Shown: one piece after another, positions 19,744 to 28,458 of the stretch
Layout: the number at the start of each line of letters is the position of its first letter
Numbering within the stretch: the first letter of the stretch is position 1
Origin: a virus
IMG/VR virus record: IMGVR_UViG_3300009024_000021
Coordinates: 1 to 49,655 of that record
Length of the DNA: 49,655 nt
Direction: 5' to 3' (one strand)
Program-made: the position numbers and the translations under genes
The notes under the pieces: model-generated
What the model was told of the DNA's origin: nothing
Database searches by the model: none
Seen by the model: the letters and a program-made list of their open reading frames with translations, nothing else

Positions 19744-20778
19744 ATGGCAGATTTACAAAACACAAATATTAATGATACAGGATATTTAAGATTACCAATA
19801 GGAACAGATGGTGATAGGCCCGCAAATACAGTTGGTGCTGTAAGACTAAACAGTAATAAAGGCATTGTTGAATACTGGGACGGATATGCTTGGGAGTCAA
19901 ATAGTGTAGCATTTCCGCATAGAACAATTATTACTACAGCATATGTGCTCGGTGGATACAAGAGTGCTGTTGTTTGGAATAATGTTAATAAGTGTTTTAC
20001 ACAAACAGATACTACAATTAACTTAGGTGACGGTAGTGTTGAACGAGCATTTAACTACCAATGGGGAGCATGTAGTAAAGATTATGCATATGTCTTTGGT
20101 GCAGGTAACGCTCACGTTGCAAGTTCAAACTATGTTATTGCTTTTAATATGAGAACAGAAACTAATGCTACTGATATTTCACGTAATTTAAGTTATAATA
20201 GAATACGTTTAGGTGGAGTTTTCCAAGAAGATACATTTGCATTTACTATTGGCGGCGGTTCTGCTAATATTGAAGAATACAACATGGTTACAAAATCAGT
20301 GGTATCGGTGCTTAGTCCTACGTATACGTCAGCAGATTGTTGGGGTGCTAGTCATGAAACTTATGGCATTATGTATACGTCCAACGACAATAGAAACTTT
20401 ACATTTGCAACAAGAACACTTACATCTAGAGGCGGCACAACAATAAGTAATCACCACCAACAGAAGTCAATACAGAGTAAACACAACTATGCATGGGCCG
20501 GAAACAACGGAAGTTATTCAGGTGGCTATACATATCGAAAAACTAATTTTATTACTAATAGTACATCAGGAACTGTAAATAAACCAATTGGTAATTGCGG
20601 TGAAGAGAACTATACAATGGGTCAAGATCACCAGTATATGCTAGGGCAATATAACGGACTACAAAATAACTTATCACACAGATGGAATTATAATACAGAT
20701 TCAGGCTTCCAGTTAGGCGCATCAGGCGAACCTAAAGGTAAAGCAGGAATGAGTAGTGCTGTGTGTGGCTGGAATTAA
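19744..20778 (+). CDS. Tail fibre, tandem paralogue A
   Basis: The product has 344 residues, with the same N-terminal attachment module (MADLQNTNINDTGYLRLPIG, DRP..TVGAVRLN) as its neighbours. The rest aligns along its length with the next gene: Y-V-[LM]-GGYKS, W-x-N-V-N, G-N-N-G-S-[YW]-x-GGYTYR, N-C-G-E-E-N-Y-T and Q-Y-N-G-L-Q-N-N-L. The repeated aromatic Gly strands suggest a beta-propeller or beta-prism receptor-binding tip, but I recognise no named fold. The spacing of 3 bases after the previous stop indicates coupled translation. Confidence 0.65.
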   Translation: MADLQNTNINDTGYLRLPIGTDGDRPANTVGAVRLNSNKGIVEYWDGYAWESNSVAFPHRTIITTAYVLGGYKSAVVWNNVNKCFTQTDTTINLGDGSVERAFNYQWGACSKDYAYVFGAGNAHVASSNYVIAFNMRTETNATDISRNLSYNRIRLGGVFQEDTFAFTIGGGSANIEEYNMVTKSVVSVLSPTYTSADCWGASHETYGIMYTSNDNRNFTFATRTLTSRGGTTISNHHQQKSIQSKHNYAWAGNNGSYSGGYTYRKTNFITNSTSGTVNKPIGNCGEENYTMGQDHQYMLGQYNGLQNNLSHRWNYNTDSGFQLGASGEPKGKAGMSSAVCGWN

Positions 20779-20795
20779 TTAAGGAATAATATTCA

Positions 20796-21887
20796 ATGGC
20801 AACTTTAAAAAATACTCACATTAACGATTCTGGATATCTTAGAGTTCCAGTAGGTACAACAGGTCAGCGTAATGGATCTACAGAAGGAACATTAAGGTAT
20901 AATACTGATACTGCTGCAGTTGAGTATTATTCAACATTACATAATAATGCGTGGCAAGACTTTACAATTCCTTGGTACACAAGACAGATTGTAGTAGCAG
21001 GATATGTTATGGGCGGATACAAGAGTTCTGCTGTTTGGAGAAATGTAAATAGAGTTGATCATTCAAATGATACAGCAACAGACTTAGGAGACTTACTAGC
21101 AAGATCTGGAAATTATAAATCAGGTGCTGTAGGACTAGATAGAGCATTCTATTTTGGAACAACTAACGCACATAATGCTAGTGGTAATATTACAACTGGG
21201 TTTTCTATGCGTACTGATACAGCATTTTCTACTCAAAACGGATCAAATATGGCTAATAATAGAGGTCATATGGGTTGCGTATTTAAAGAACACTTAGCAA
21301 CTTGGCTTACAGGTGGCGGAAGATCAGACGTAGAACGTTTTGACACTGTTACTGAAATGATGTATGCTAGACCAGGGTTATCTACCACAGGTGGACAGGG
21401 TGGCTCAACAGCAGGAGGACCATGGGGTACTAGTGCAGAAAACTACGGAACTTGGTATATGGGCGAAGGGTACAGCGGCACAATATATTGCTGGAATTTC
21501 CAATTTGCAAGTGAAACACTATTAGCAAGAAGTGGTACACAACCAGGGTATCATTTCCAACAAAAGAACATATCATCTAAATTAGTTCATGGGTATATAG
21601 GAAACAACGGAAGTTGGGCAGGTGGATATACATATAGAAGAACTAATCATCTTACAGATACAACAGCAAGCGGAAGTTATATGAATAAAGCGTATACTAA
21701 CTGCGGTGAAGAAAATTACACACTAGGTAATGATAAATCTTATATGTTAGGACAATATAACGGACTTCAAAACAACTTAGCTGCTAAATTTGTATATGCT
21801 TCAGAAACACAAACGACAGGTGCTTCATCAATGGAGCCAAAAGGTCCAGCAGGACGCAGTTCAGGTTTCGGCGCTTGGAGAGGCTAG
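20796..21887 (+). CDS. Tail fibre, tandem paralogue B
   Basis: The 363-residue product is a clear duplicate of the 19744 gene, with the same attachment module and the conserved C-terminal blocks NCGEENYTLG and GQYNGLQNN. The central part has diverged and gained Gly-rich loops (about residues 195-215), as expected if the two tips recognise different receptors or phase between hosts. Ribosome site AAGGAA lies 12 bases before ATG 20796. It ends with TAG, and an in-frame TAA follows two codons later. It is the last gene of the first fibre block. Confidence 0.65.
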   Translation: MATLKNTHINDSGYLRVPVGTTGQRNGSTEGTLRYNTDTAAVEYYSTLHNNAWQDFTIPWYTRQIVVAGYVMGGYKSSAVWRNVNRVDHSNDTATDLGDLLARSGNYKSGAVGLDRAFYFGTTNAHNASGNITTGFSMRTDTAFSTQNGSNMANNRGHMGCVFKEHLATWLTGGGRSDVERFDTVTEMMYARPGLSTTGGQGGSTAGGPWGTSAENYGTWYMGEGYSGTIYCWNFQFASETLLARSGTQPGYHFQQKNISSKLVHGYIGNNGSWAGGYTYRRTNHLTDTTASGSYMNKAYTNCGEENYTLGNDKSYMLGQYNGLQNNLAAKFVYASETQTTGASSMEPKGPAGRSSGFGAWRG

Positions 21888-21891
21888 TCTA

Positions 21892-21899
21892 GTTAAATA
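21892..21899 (+). promoter_or_regulatory. T4-type late promoter (GTTAAATA) for the 21942 gene
   Basis: GTTAAATA is followed by C, like the other late elements of the window. The predicted start is near 21905, leaving a leader of about 37 nt with the AGGAGA ribosome site just before ATG 21942. Confidence 0.45.
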
Positions 21900-21941
21900 C
21901 TCGTATAAGTAATACTTGGAATTATTTTTTAGGAGATATAA

Positions 21942-22799
21942 ATGACAGACCCCCGTATTGATAGACAGAAACAGTATTTTGGCGATGCGCCAACAATGCC
22001 ATTAGTTACCGACGTTGAACAGTTATCAGATAAAGAAAAAGAAACGTTAAGTGCTGCTTATAATAAGCAATGGTCAAACCCCAAATTTAAAATAAAATGG
22101 TTTGTTGGTCAAACACAAATTACACCATTTGCAAAATTGCGTCAATGGATGTTAGAATTAAGAAGTAGGGAAGAAACTCTACAGCAAGTTTTATATGATA
22201 ATCAAAAGTGGGAAGTTGAAAGAGATCGCAATCAATGGATTGCTGATAACACTGATGATCAATTTGATAAAAGATTAGCACAAATTGAAGCTGATAACGA
22301 AACTAAAAACTTACAGCAATCACATAAAAAATTACGTGAATATTACCTTGAACGTCAAAATCTTATTGATCTTATCAATGAGTTTTTAGAGTCTGACGAA
22401 GCACTTCTTCCGGACGGTTCGGGTAGATCGTATATGGATATTCTAAATACTGAAGAAGAAGATGTTTACGAAGCAGAATATTGGACAAATAGATTAGCAA
22501 AACAAGCATCAACTGACTTAGTATTTTACGGTAGAATTGGTACCGGTAATATGGATGCTATTTTAAGTATGGCCCCAGAGCAACAATCAGAAACATTAGG
22601 TCTTGCTCTTAATTATGCAGCTCAGTTACAACAAGTTCAATCTACTCTTCAACTTGAAGTAGATGAAAAATTAAAAATTGGCGGCCAAGACCCAACTAAA
22701 GATCTTCCTTTACCAGAAGCAGTTCAAAGAGAGCAAATAACAACGCAATCTGCACCAGCTCCAAATGGAAGTGACGATTATGATATATATAATACATGA
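21942..22799 (+). CDS. Unknown helical protein
   Basis: The 285-residue product is highly charged, with long Gln/Glu/Lys-rich helices (about residues 68-150, a probable coiled coil) and no catalytic motif I recognise. It has a good AGGAGA ribosome site and a late promoter 43 bases upstream, so it is probably made late. Its 3' end overlaps the next gene by 20 bases. A virion, scaffold or fibre-assembly role is possible, but nothing in the sequence decides it. Confidence 0.6.
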   Translation: MTDPRIDRQKQYFGDAPTMPLVTDVEQLSDKEKETLSAAYNKQWSNPKFKIKWFVGQTQITPFAKLRQWMLELRSREETLQQVLYDNQKWEVERDRNQWIADNTDDQFDKRLAQIEADNETKNLQQSHKKLREYYLERQNLIDLINEFLESDEALLPDGSGRSYMDILNTEEEDVYEAEYWTNRLAKQASTDLVFYGRIGTGNMDAILSMAPEQQSETLGLALNYAAQLQQVQSTLQLEVDEKLKIGGQDPTKDLPLPEAVQREQITTQSAPAPNGSDDYDIYNT

Positions 22800-23313
22800 A
22801 ACTATAGCAAGTAATGATCCACGTTGGATGAAAGGCATGGAACGTATAGGCGACTTTTGGAACTATACAGTTACAACAGCACCTGATGGAACATATGTTG
22901 ATTGGCTAAATGGTAAAGTTGTTCCGGAAAAGGTAGCGAAGTCATATAAGTTTGTAACAGCAGTTAACGGAGAAATACCAGTTGCAAAACAAACTGATAT
23001 ATACGAGCAGATTGTTCAAGACACTGGCGATACTCATACTGAAGAAGGGCCTAAATTTTATTACGACTTAACTGCTCATGATACAAATAACGGCATAGAA
23101 TTTTTAAAATCAGTTATGATGATACATATAAAAACACACCTTGAAACTAATAATGGTTATATTCCTGCATTAACAAAAATGTTAAACGAAATTACTTCAT
23201 TAGATCAAGGTCAAAGATTAATGTATGATTATTTTGGTTGCAACTTTCCAGGAACAAACTTATCTGCCCGTAAGCCAACATTTAAAGTTGATTGGATAGA
23301 AAATCCAGCTTGA
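22780..23313 (+). CDS. Unknown protein overlapping its upstream neighbour
   Basis: The 177-residue product begins MIYIIHETIASNDPRW. An ATG five codons upstream (22765) is possible but adds only MEVTI; I prefer 22780. Both starts lie inside the 21942 gene, so translation is probably coupled. No recognised domain: mixed alpha/beta with a C-terminal Arg/Lys patch. Its last four bases (23310-23313) are the first four of the -35 box of the sigma70-type promoter for the next operon, so the two units are packed without a gap. Confidence 0.55.
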   Translation: MIYIIHETIASNDPRWMKGMERIGDFWNYTVTTAPDGTYVDWLNGKVVPEKVAKSYKFVTAVNGEIPVAKQTDIYEQIVQDTGDTHTEEGPKFYYDLTAHDTNNGIEFLKSVMMIHIKTHLETNNGYIPALTKMLNEITSLDQGQRLMYDYFGCNFPGTNLSARKPTFKVDWIENPA

Positions 23314-23338
23314 CAAACAGCACATTATCTGCTATACT
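23310..23338 (+). promoter_or_regulatory. Near-consensus sigma70 promoter for the halogenase operon
   Basis: TTGACA (23310-23315), a 17-bp spacer and TATACT (23333-23338) match the bacterial consensus in 11 of 12 bases. The start would be near 23345, 28 bases before ATG 23373. It differs from the late NNTAAATA elements of the structural genes, so this operon should be readable by unmodified host polymerase early in infection. Confidence 0.75.
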
Positions 23339-23372
23339 AAGTATAAAATATAGCTATACTAGTGAGACATAA

Positions 23373-25043
23373 ATGCAGAAAATTTTTAGTGTACCTCTAA
23401 ATCCTAAACTTGCTCCTGAGCAATTTCAAGAGTATTTTGATTTTTTAAAGGACCACAAACACCTTATTTACGATGTATATTTTACATGTAGAATACCGCC
23501 ATTTGCACAAGATGCAATGGGCGATATTTTCATGCATAATGAAGATTATACCTATGCTATTAATACAGCATTGTATATACAACAAGAATTAGATATTCCA
23601 ATTAGTGCTACATTTAATAATACAACAGTGCCGCCAACACAATCTAATTTAGATACTCTTATACGAAACTTTAAACCGTTATATGATGCCGGAGTAAGAA
23701 CAGTTACTATTCCGCATACCCACTGGATGGCAACAGGTCAAATTAAAAAAGCATTTCCAGAACTTCATGTTAAAAATACAATATTACGTGATGTACGTAC
23801 AGCAAGCGAAATAGTAAACCTTGCTAAAGTAGGATTTGATTATATTAATCTTGATAGAGATTTGATGCGTGACAGAGATACATTACTACGCCTTAAAGAT
23901 GCAAAAGTTTGGATTAAAGAAAACTTAGGTAAAGACATCAGATATAGTTTACTTGCTAATGAAGGGTGTTTAGGTAACTGTCCAATGATGGTTGAGCATT
24001 TTGAATTTAACAACACACGTCAAGGCGAAACTCCTCAATACTTTAACGATCCGATAAGCCGTGTTAGTTGCCCAAAGTGGGACGTAATAGATCCTTCAGT
24101 GCATTTAAAAACAGCAGATTTACCACCTTGGAAAGAAGACTGGGAAGAGTTTTTAAATGATCTAGGAATTGATGTTTTTAAAATGCACGGACGTGAAGCA
24201 ATACCAAGACTTTACGAAACAATGGAAATAATTCGTAAGTGGGAAAAAGATGAAGAAATTGTTGCCGCAGGATTTGAAACATATCTCCAAGAAACAAATT
24301 TAAAAGATAAGCCTATTAACATATGGCGTGATAAAATTAAAAATTGTAAGTTTGATTGTTGGGAATGCCAATATTGTGATAAAATTTATAAAGCAAAATC
24401 AGACTTAGATCATAGCGACCTTATTAAACACGTAGCAACGGTCATTGCTGATAGCGGAGTACCTAAAATAAAAGTTGATGTTCCTGGTCTAACTAGTCCA
24501 AGAGTACAAACGATATTAAACGGAATAGCACAAGGTGTTGGAAGTTATTTAGAGATTGGGTCGTACTTAGGTGCTACATTATGTTCTGTTATTAAAGACA
24601 ATCCTATAAATGCTATTGCTATTGATCAATGGCAAGAACAAATACAGCCACAAAAAGATGAAACACTACCACCAAATGATTTCCAAGTATTTAAAGAGAA
24701 TGTTGAACGCTATCAACCCCAGTCGGGTGGTGTAACTGTAGTCAACGCTGATATGATGACAGTTGACACTGCACCTTGGCGTAAACAAATACAGATGTTC
24801 TTTTATGATGGCCCCCATGACGCACAAAGTACATATAATGCTATTGTACATTACTGGAATACATTTGCAGACGAAGTAGTAATAATACTAGATGATGCAA
24901 ATTGGGACGGTGTAGTTGAAGGTTCGAGACAAGCAATTAATGATTGCGAAGGTTTAGTAACATACGAAAAAATATTACTAAACAGTGAAGAAAATCCAAA
25001 TGAATGGTGGAATGGTTTATACATATTGGTTATTAGAACATGA
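23373..25043 (+). CDS. Peptidase-U32-like / class I methyltransferase fusion
   Basis: The protein has 556 residues and two parts. Residues 1-340 look like the U32 'peptidase' fold, whose studied members (UbiU, UbiV, RlhA, TrhP) are mostly Fe-S hydroxylation proteins. Conserved-looking cysteines are C199 and C203 in EGCLGNCP, C233 in SCPKWD, and the cluster C325, C329, C332, C335. Residues about 350-556 are a Methyltransf_24-like SAM domain: motif I YLEIGSYLGATL (about 388-400), acidic AIDQW, and FFYDGPHD. It leads the operon behind a sigma70-type promoter with only a weak ribosome site. ATGA overlap joins it to the next gene. I infer a Fe-S-linked modifying enzyme plus methylation of the same product; the U32 call is the less certain half. 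Confidence 0.55.
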   Translation: MQKIFSVPLNPKLAPEQFQEYFDFLKDHKHLIYDVYFTCRIPPFAQDAMGDIFMHNEDYTYAINTALYIQQELDIPISATFNNTTVPPTQSNLDTLIRNFKPLYDAGVRTVTIPHTHWMATGQIKKAFPELHVKNTILRDVRTASEIVNLAKVGFDYINLDRDLMRDRDTLLRLKDAKVWIKENLGKDIRYSLLANEGCLGNCPMMVEHFEFNNTRQGETPQYFNDPISRVSCPKWDVIDPSVHLKTADLPPWKEDWEEFLNDLGIDVFKMHGREAIPRLYETMEIIRKWEKDEEIVAAGFETYLQETNLKDKPINIWRDKIKNCKFDCWECQYCDKIYKAKSDLDHSDLIKHVATVIADSGVPKIKVDVPGLTSPRVQTILNGIAQGVGSYLEIGSYLGATLCSVIKDNPINAIAIDQWQEQIQPQKDETLPPNDFQVFKENVERYQPQSGGVTVVNADMMTVDTAPWRKQIQMFFYDGPHDAQSTYNAIVHYWNTFADEVVIILDDANWDGVVEGSRQAINDCEGLVTYEKILLNSEENPNEWWNGLYILVIRT

Positions 25044-25627
25044 TACATAATTTTTTTAGTACCCCGATATATATTGATAATGTCTTTGATAATGCGGTTG
25101 AATCAGAACTTTCGCTAGTTATGCCTAAGTTAAAATTTAAAAATGACTGGCAGCCTGATAATGATACAGCACTTACTACGTTTATCCCAGACGAAGAAAT
25201 TAATGTGTTAGAAAATTTTACTCTAGATACAACTAAAGAATTAATCTTTAAACATGTAAACAAGTATCTTAACGATGCACAACAGCCAGTAACAGATGAA
25301 TTGCATATACAGTCTTCCTGGTTAAACACATTTGATAAAGATCAAAACATTGGTCTACATGAACATGGATATCAACCAAACGTAGTTAGTGGTGTATATT
25401 ATCATAAAGCTCATAAAGATAGCGGAATGATTTCTTTTAAAAGTCCTAATCCTTTTGTTATATCCTTTCCGCATAGATGTAATCAGTATAGTAATATTGT
25501 TAAAGTTCCGCCTGAACCAGGAATGATAATACTATTCCCTAGCTGGTTGTTGCATAAAGTAGAACCAAATAGATCTGATAAGGAACGAGTTTCCTTATCA
25601 TTTAATATTGAATTTTCATATAGGTAA
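25040..25627 (+). CDS. 2-oxoglutarate/Fe(II) oxygenase-like protein (first copy)
   Basis: The product has 195 residues. It carries the pattern of the phage 'putative 2OG-Fe(II) oxygenase' family (TIGR02466/PF13759-like): LHEHGYQPNVVSGVYY for the first metal ligands, PGMIILFPSWLLHKV for the distal His, and R-V-S-L-S-F-N for the 2OG-binding Arg. These enzymes hydroxylate or otherwise oxidise a substrate using O2 and 2-oxoglutarate. The start overlaps the previous stop (ATGA), and the stop lies 4 bases before the halogenase ATG. The substrate is unknown. The neighbouring halogenase and second oxygenase suggest successive tailoring of one molecule or protein. Confidence 0.7.
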   Translation: MIHNFFSTPIYIDNVFDNAVESELSLVMPKLKFKNDWQPDNDTALTTFIPDEEINVLENFTLDTTKELIFKHVNKYLNDAQQPVTDELHIQSSWLNTFDKDQNIGLHEHGYQPNVVSGVYYHKAHKDSGMISFKSPNPFVISFPHRCNQYSNIVKVPPEPGMIILFPSWLLHKVEPNRSDKERVSLSFNIEFSYR

Positions 25628-25631
25628 TGTA

Positions 25632-27146
25632 ATGTTTTTAAATAAAGTAAAAAAAATTGTAATATTCGGCGGCGGCACTAGTGGCTGGCTATCAGCTGCA
25701 TATTTAAGAAATCAACTTGGAACACCAGTTGAAATTGTATTAATTGAAGATTCGGACGCTGGTCCAATTGGAGTAGGAGAAGGAACGCAACCGCTAACAG
25801 CAGAGTTCCTATGGAGATGTGGAATACCTCCTCATATGTGGATGAATGCAAGTGATGCATCTTTTAAGTACGGAGTAGAATGTATTGGATGGAATGACGA
25901 ACCGTACTTTGTTGACAACGATACTACAGCAAATAGTGTTATTGCCGAAAACTTTTTCTTTTCAGACTATTTTATAGATAAGCCTTATTCGGAATTAGCA
26001 GACTGGCATCCAGCATACCAACTTGCTAAAAATAATGTATCTTTAAAATATGAGGATTACCTAGATGTTAATCCTGGTATGGGTCCAAGTGGATACGGAT
26101 CTGTACATTTTTCAGCTTATCAAATTATTAAAACTATTAAAGATCTTATTATTGACGATATTACATATATTAATACTAAGATTACTAAAGTAACACAAAA
26201 TGAAAACGGCATCGAATATCTAATTAACGATAATGGAGAAAAGTATACAGGTGATTTGTTTTTAGATTGTACAGGATTTGCTAGTGTACTACTTGAAAAA
26301 GAGTTAGGAGCAAAATGGCAATCATTTAATGATTTAGGATTATTAGCCGATAGAGCTGTAATGATACAAACACAGTATACTAATCCGCAAGAAGAATGCC
26401 ACCCATATACTAAAGCAACAACAATGAATTCAGGATGGTGTTTTACTATTCCTATCTTTACAAGAATAGGAAATGGATATGTATATTCAAGTAAACACAT
26501 TAGTGACGAAGATGCAGAGACAGAATTGAGAAAACATCTAGGCGAATATGTTGCACCGGCTAGACACTTAAAAATGAAATGCGGAGCTCATACACAAATT
26601 GCTTTAAAAAATGTAGTAGGCGTTGGACTTAGTGCAGGATTTGTTGAACCGTTAGAAGCAACAGGAATCACATTTACTACTGCACTAGTACATAGTTTAG
26701 CTGATTTATTAAATGCAAATCAAAATGTTTGGGCCGAGCAAGCTAAACAATTAATGAATCAAGGCTTTGGCGAAATGTCAGCAGAGATATTTACATTTGT
26801 TTGGTCGCATTACTATTTTAGTACAAGAAATGATACAGAATTTTGGAAAGAAATACGCGAACAAAAGATAGAAGATAGGCCACGTTTTGTTAAAGAAATA
26901 CTTGATGCATTTTTACCAAGTCCAAAAAGATTTTTACACTTAACACCTAGTAGTATGTTCTGTGTTACGCAATGGTTTAGTATGCTTCATGCAGGTGGTG
27001 CATACGAAGGAGTAGAATCTAAATTAACAGACAAACAAAAAGAGTATGCTGAGTATTTTTGTAAATCACACACTGCTAGAATTGAGATAGCAAAAGATAT
27101 GTTTGCAAATCATTACGATTACTTAAAAGAATGGTATGGAAGATGA
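25632..27146 (+). CDS. prnA-like: Flavin-dependent tryptophan-halogenase-like enzyme
   Basis: The protein has 504 residues from ATG 25632; an in-frame ATG at 25608 lies inside the previous gene. FAD site G13-G-G-T-S-G-W19; G-V-G-E-G-T-Q-P loop; K79 in SFKYGVE at the position of the PrnA catalytic Lys; and F-V-E-P-L-E342-A-T-G matching the PLExTG block with the catalytic Glu. The halogenase signature WxWxIP is present as W269-C-F-T-I-P274, so its second Trp is replaced by Phe. The family makes hypohalous acid at FADH2 and halogenates Trp or other aromatics, and needs a flavin reductase; none is encoded here. Homologues are known in marine T4-like phages. Halogenation itself is inferred; a flavin hydroxylase or oxidase is the alternative. 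Confidence 0.8.
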   Translation: MFLNKVKKIVIFGGGTSGWLSAAYLRNQLGTPVEIVLIEDSDAGPIGVGEGTQPLTAEFLWRCGIPPHMWMNASDASFKYGVECIGWNDEPYFVDNDTTANSVIAENFFFSDYFIDKPYSELADWHPAYQLAKNNVSLKYEDYLDVNPGMGPSGYGSVHFSAYQIIKTIKDLIIDDITYINTKITKVTQNENGIEYLINDNGEKYTGDLFLDCTGFASVLLEKELGAKWQSFNDLGLLADRAVMIQTQYTNPQEECHPYTKATTMNSGWCFTIPIFTRIGNGYVYSSKHISDEDAETELRKHLGEYVAPARHLKMKCGAHTQIALKNVVGVGLSAGFVEPLEATGITFTTALVHSLADLLNANQNVWAEQAKQLMNQGFGEMSAEIFTFVWSHYYFSTRNDTEFWKEIREQKIEDRPRFVKEILDAFLPSPKRFLHLTPSSMFCVTQWFSMLHAGGAYEGVESKLTDKQKEYAEYFCKSHTARIEIAKDMFANHYDYLKEWYGR

Positions 27147-27724
27147 CACAAATTCTATCAGCCAAGTTTTTTCATAAAGAAGATATAGGTACTGAAGTAC
27201 AAGTATCTAAATTACTTGACGATATTAATAATGTATACGATTCAACACAATCAACATCTGCTACTAATTTAGATTGTTGGAGATCGTCACACGTATATAA
27301 AGATACAGATTGGTTAACTGATGCAATTATAGACCTAGTTAATGAAAATGTAGATTACTATAGTGAGTTAGATTCTATATTTTCAAAGTTAATGACTACA
27401 CATCAACGTAAGTACATATTAACTTATTGGACAAATGTAAACAAACCAGGTAGTAGAAATGTAATGCATAGCCACAAAGATGCAATTTTTTCTGGTGTGT
27501 ACTATGTAAAAGGCGCCGATACTGGAGACTTAAGAATAGTAAATCCAGCAAATGTATTAGGAGATTGTGATGCAATTTCTCCTTTTGTTAGAGACTTTTA
27601 TTTTACGCCCGCTGACAAAGATTTAATAATGTGGCCTAGTTGGTTGCCGCACGAAGTTGAAACAAATAAACATGCAAGTAAAAATAGGATTAACATTGCA
27701 TTTGATATTAGGATAGCAAAATGA
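27143..27724 (+). CDS. 2-oxoglutarate/Fe(II) oxygenase-like protein (second copy)
   Basis: The 193-residue product starts at ATG 27143, overlapping the halogenase TGA; an ATG at 27131 would start inside it. It has the same family pattern as the 25040 product: V-M-H-S-H-K-D (metal ligands), FSGVYYVKG, M-W-P-S-W-L-P-H-E-V (distal His) and N-R-I-N-I-A-F (Arg). The N-terminal 80 residues are unrelated to the first copy, so the two probably act on different positions or substrates. ATGA overlap to the next gene keeps it in the same coupled operon. Confidence 0.7.
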   Translation: MTQILSAKFFHKEDIGTEVQVSKLLDDINNVYDSTQSTSATNLDCWRSSHVYKDTDWLTDAIIDLVNENVDYYSELDSIFSKLMTTHQRKYILTYWTNVNKPGSRNVMHSHKDAIFSGVYYVKGADTGDLRIVNPANVLGDCDAISPFVRDFYFTPADKDLIMWPSWLPHEVETNKHASKNRINIAFDIRIAK

Positions 27725-28458
27725 AAAAGATACAATTCTTCTCAGAAATACCTGGAGTAGCAGAAGCATGTCCAATTATACCAGCAAGTAAATTTATTAC
27801 AAACTGGCAAAAAAGAGCATTAGGTGATTTTAAAAACGCTTCTAAATCAGCAAAAGGAAGAATGGACCATATTGCACAATGCCCTGGAATCTTCGACTTA
27901 AACAGGCACGGCTATATTGTGCCAATGTGGCATGATGTACTGATTGAAACAATGGGCGACGGTAAAGAATTTAAATGGACTGTTCCTACTTCTGATATAC
28001 ACGATTTAGCAAATGGAAAAGAGATCCTTAGTAAGCAAGAAACAGGTGTTGAAACATTAATGCCAGTTAGGCCTTGGAGCATGTCTCCGTTAATTAAATT
28101 TAATACTCCTTGGAATGTAATTGCACCTAAGGGTGTTAAGTTTATAATGATACCAATTGCATATCCAGATAGTTTTGAACTTGATAGTAGTATTGGAATA
28201 TTAGATCCTAGTGTAAGTACTGAGCTTAATGTTCAAGCATATTATAATATTCCTAAAGGCGAATATTTACTTAAAGCAGGAACGCCACTGGCACAGATAA
28301 TACCTTTATCAGAAGAAAAATTTGAATTAGTAGTACGAGACAAAAATAAAAGTGACGACCTTTGGCTTAAAAAGAAAAGATTTATTATGAATTTTACATT
28401 TAAAATTCGACGTAACTTAGTACAAGATATATACAATAAGCATTTTGGAGGAAAATAA
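27721..28458 (+). CDS. Unknown beta-rich protein of the halogenase operon (DUF6065-like)
   Basis: The 245-residue product begins MKKIQFFSEIPGVAEACPII. It has an RPWSMSPLIKFNTPW segment, then hydrophobic beta strands (GVKFIMIPIAYP), and a GTPLAQIIPLS motif near residue 195. This pattern recalls the DUF6065 family found near oxygenase genes, but I recognise it only loosely. No signal peptide or membrane helix is seen. It is joined to both neighbours by stop/start overlaps (ATGA and TAATG). Its conserved place beside the oxygenases suggests a substrate-carrier or partner role, which is inference. Confidence 0.5.
   Translation: MKKIQFFSEIPGVAEACPIIPASKFITNWQKRALGDFKNASKSAKGRMDHIAQCPGIFDLNRHGYIVPMWHDVLIETMGDGKEFKWTVPTSDIHDLANGKEILSKQETGVETLMPVRPWSMSPLIKFNTPWNVIAPKGVKFIMIPIAYPDSFELDSSIGILDPSVSTELNVQAYYNIPKGEYLLKAGTPLAQIIPLSEEKFELVVRDKNKSDDLWLKKKRFIMNFTFKIRRNLVQDIYNKHFGGK

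Noticed and set aside
25608-25631. Earlier ATG for the halogenase
   Set aside because: It lies inside the preceding oxygenase gene; ATG 25632 follows 4 bases after that gene's stop and puts the FAD motif at the usual distance from the start.
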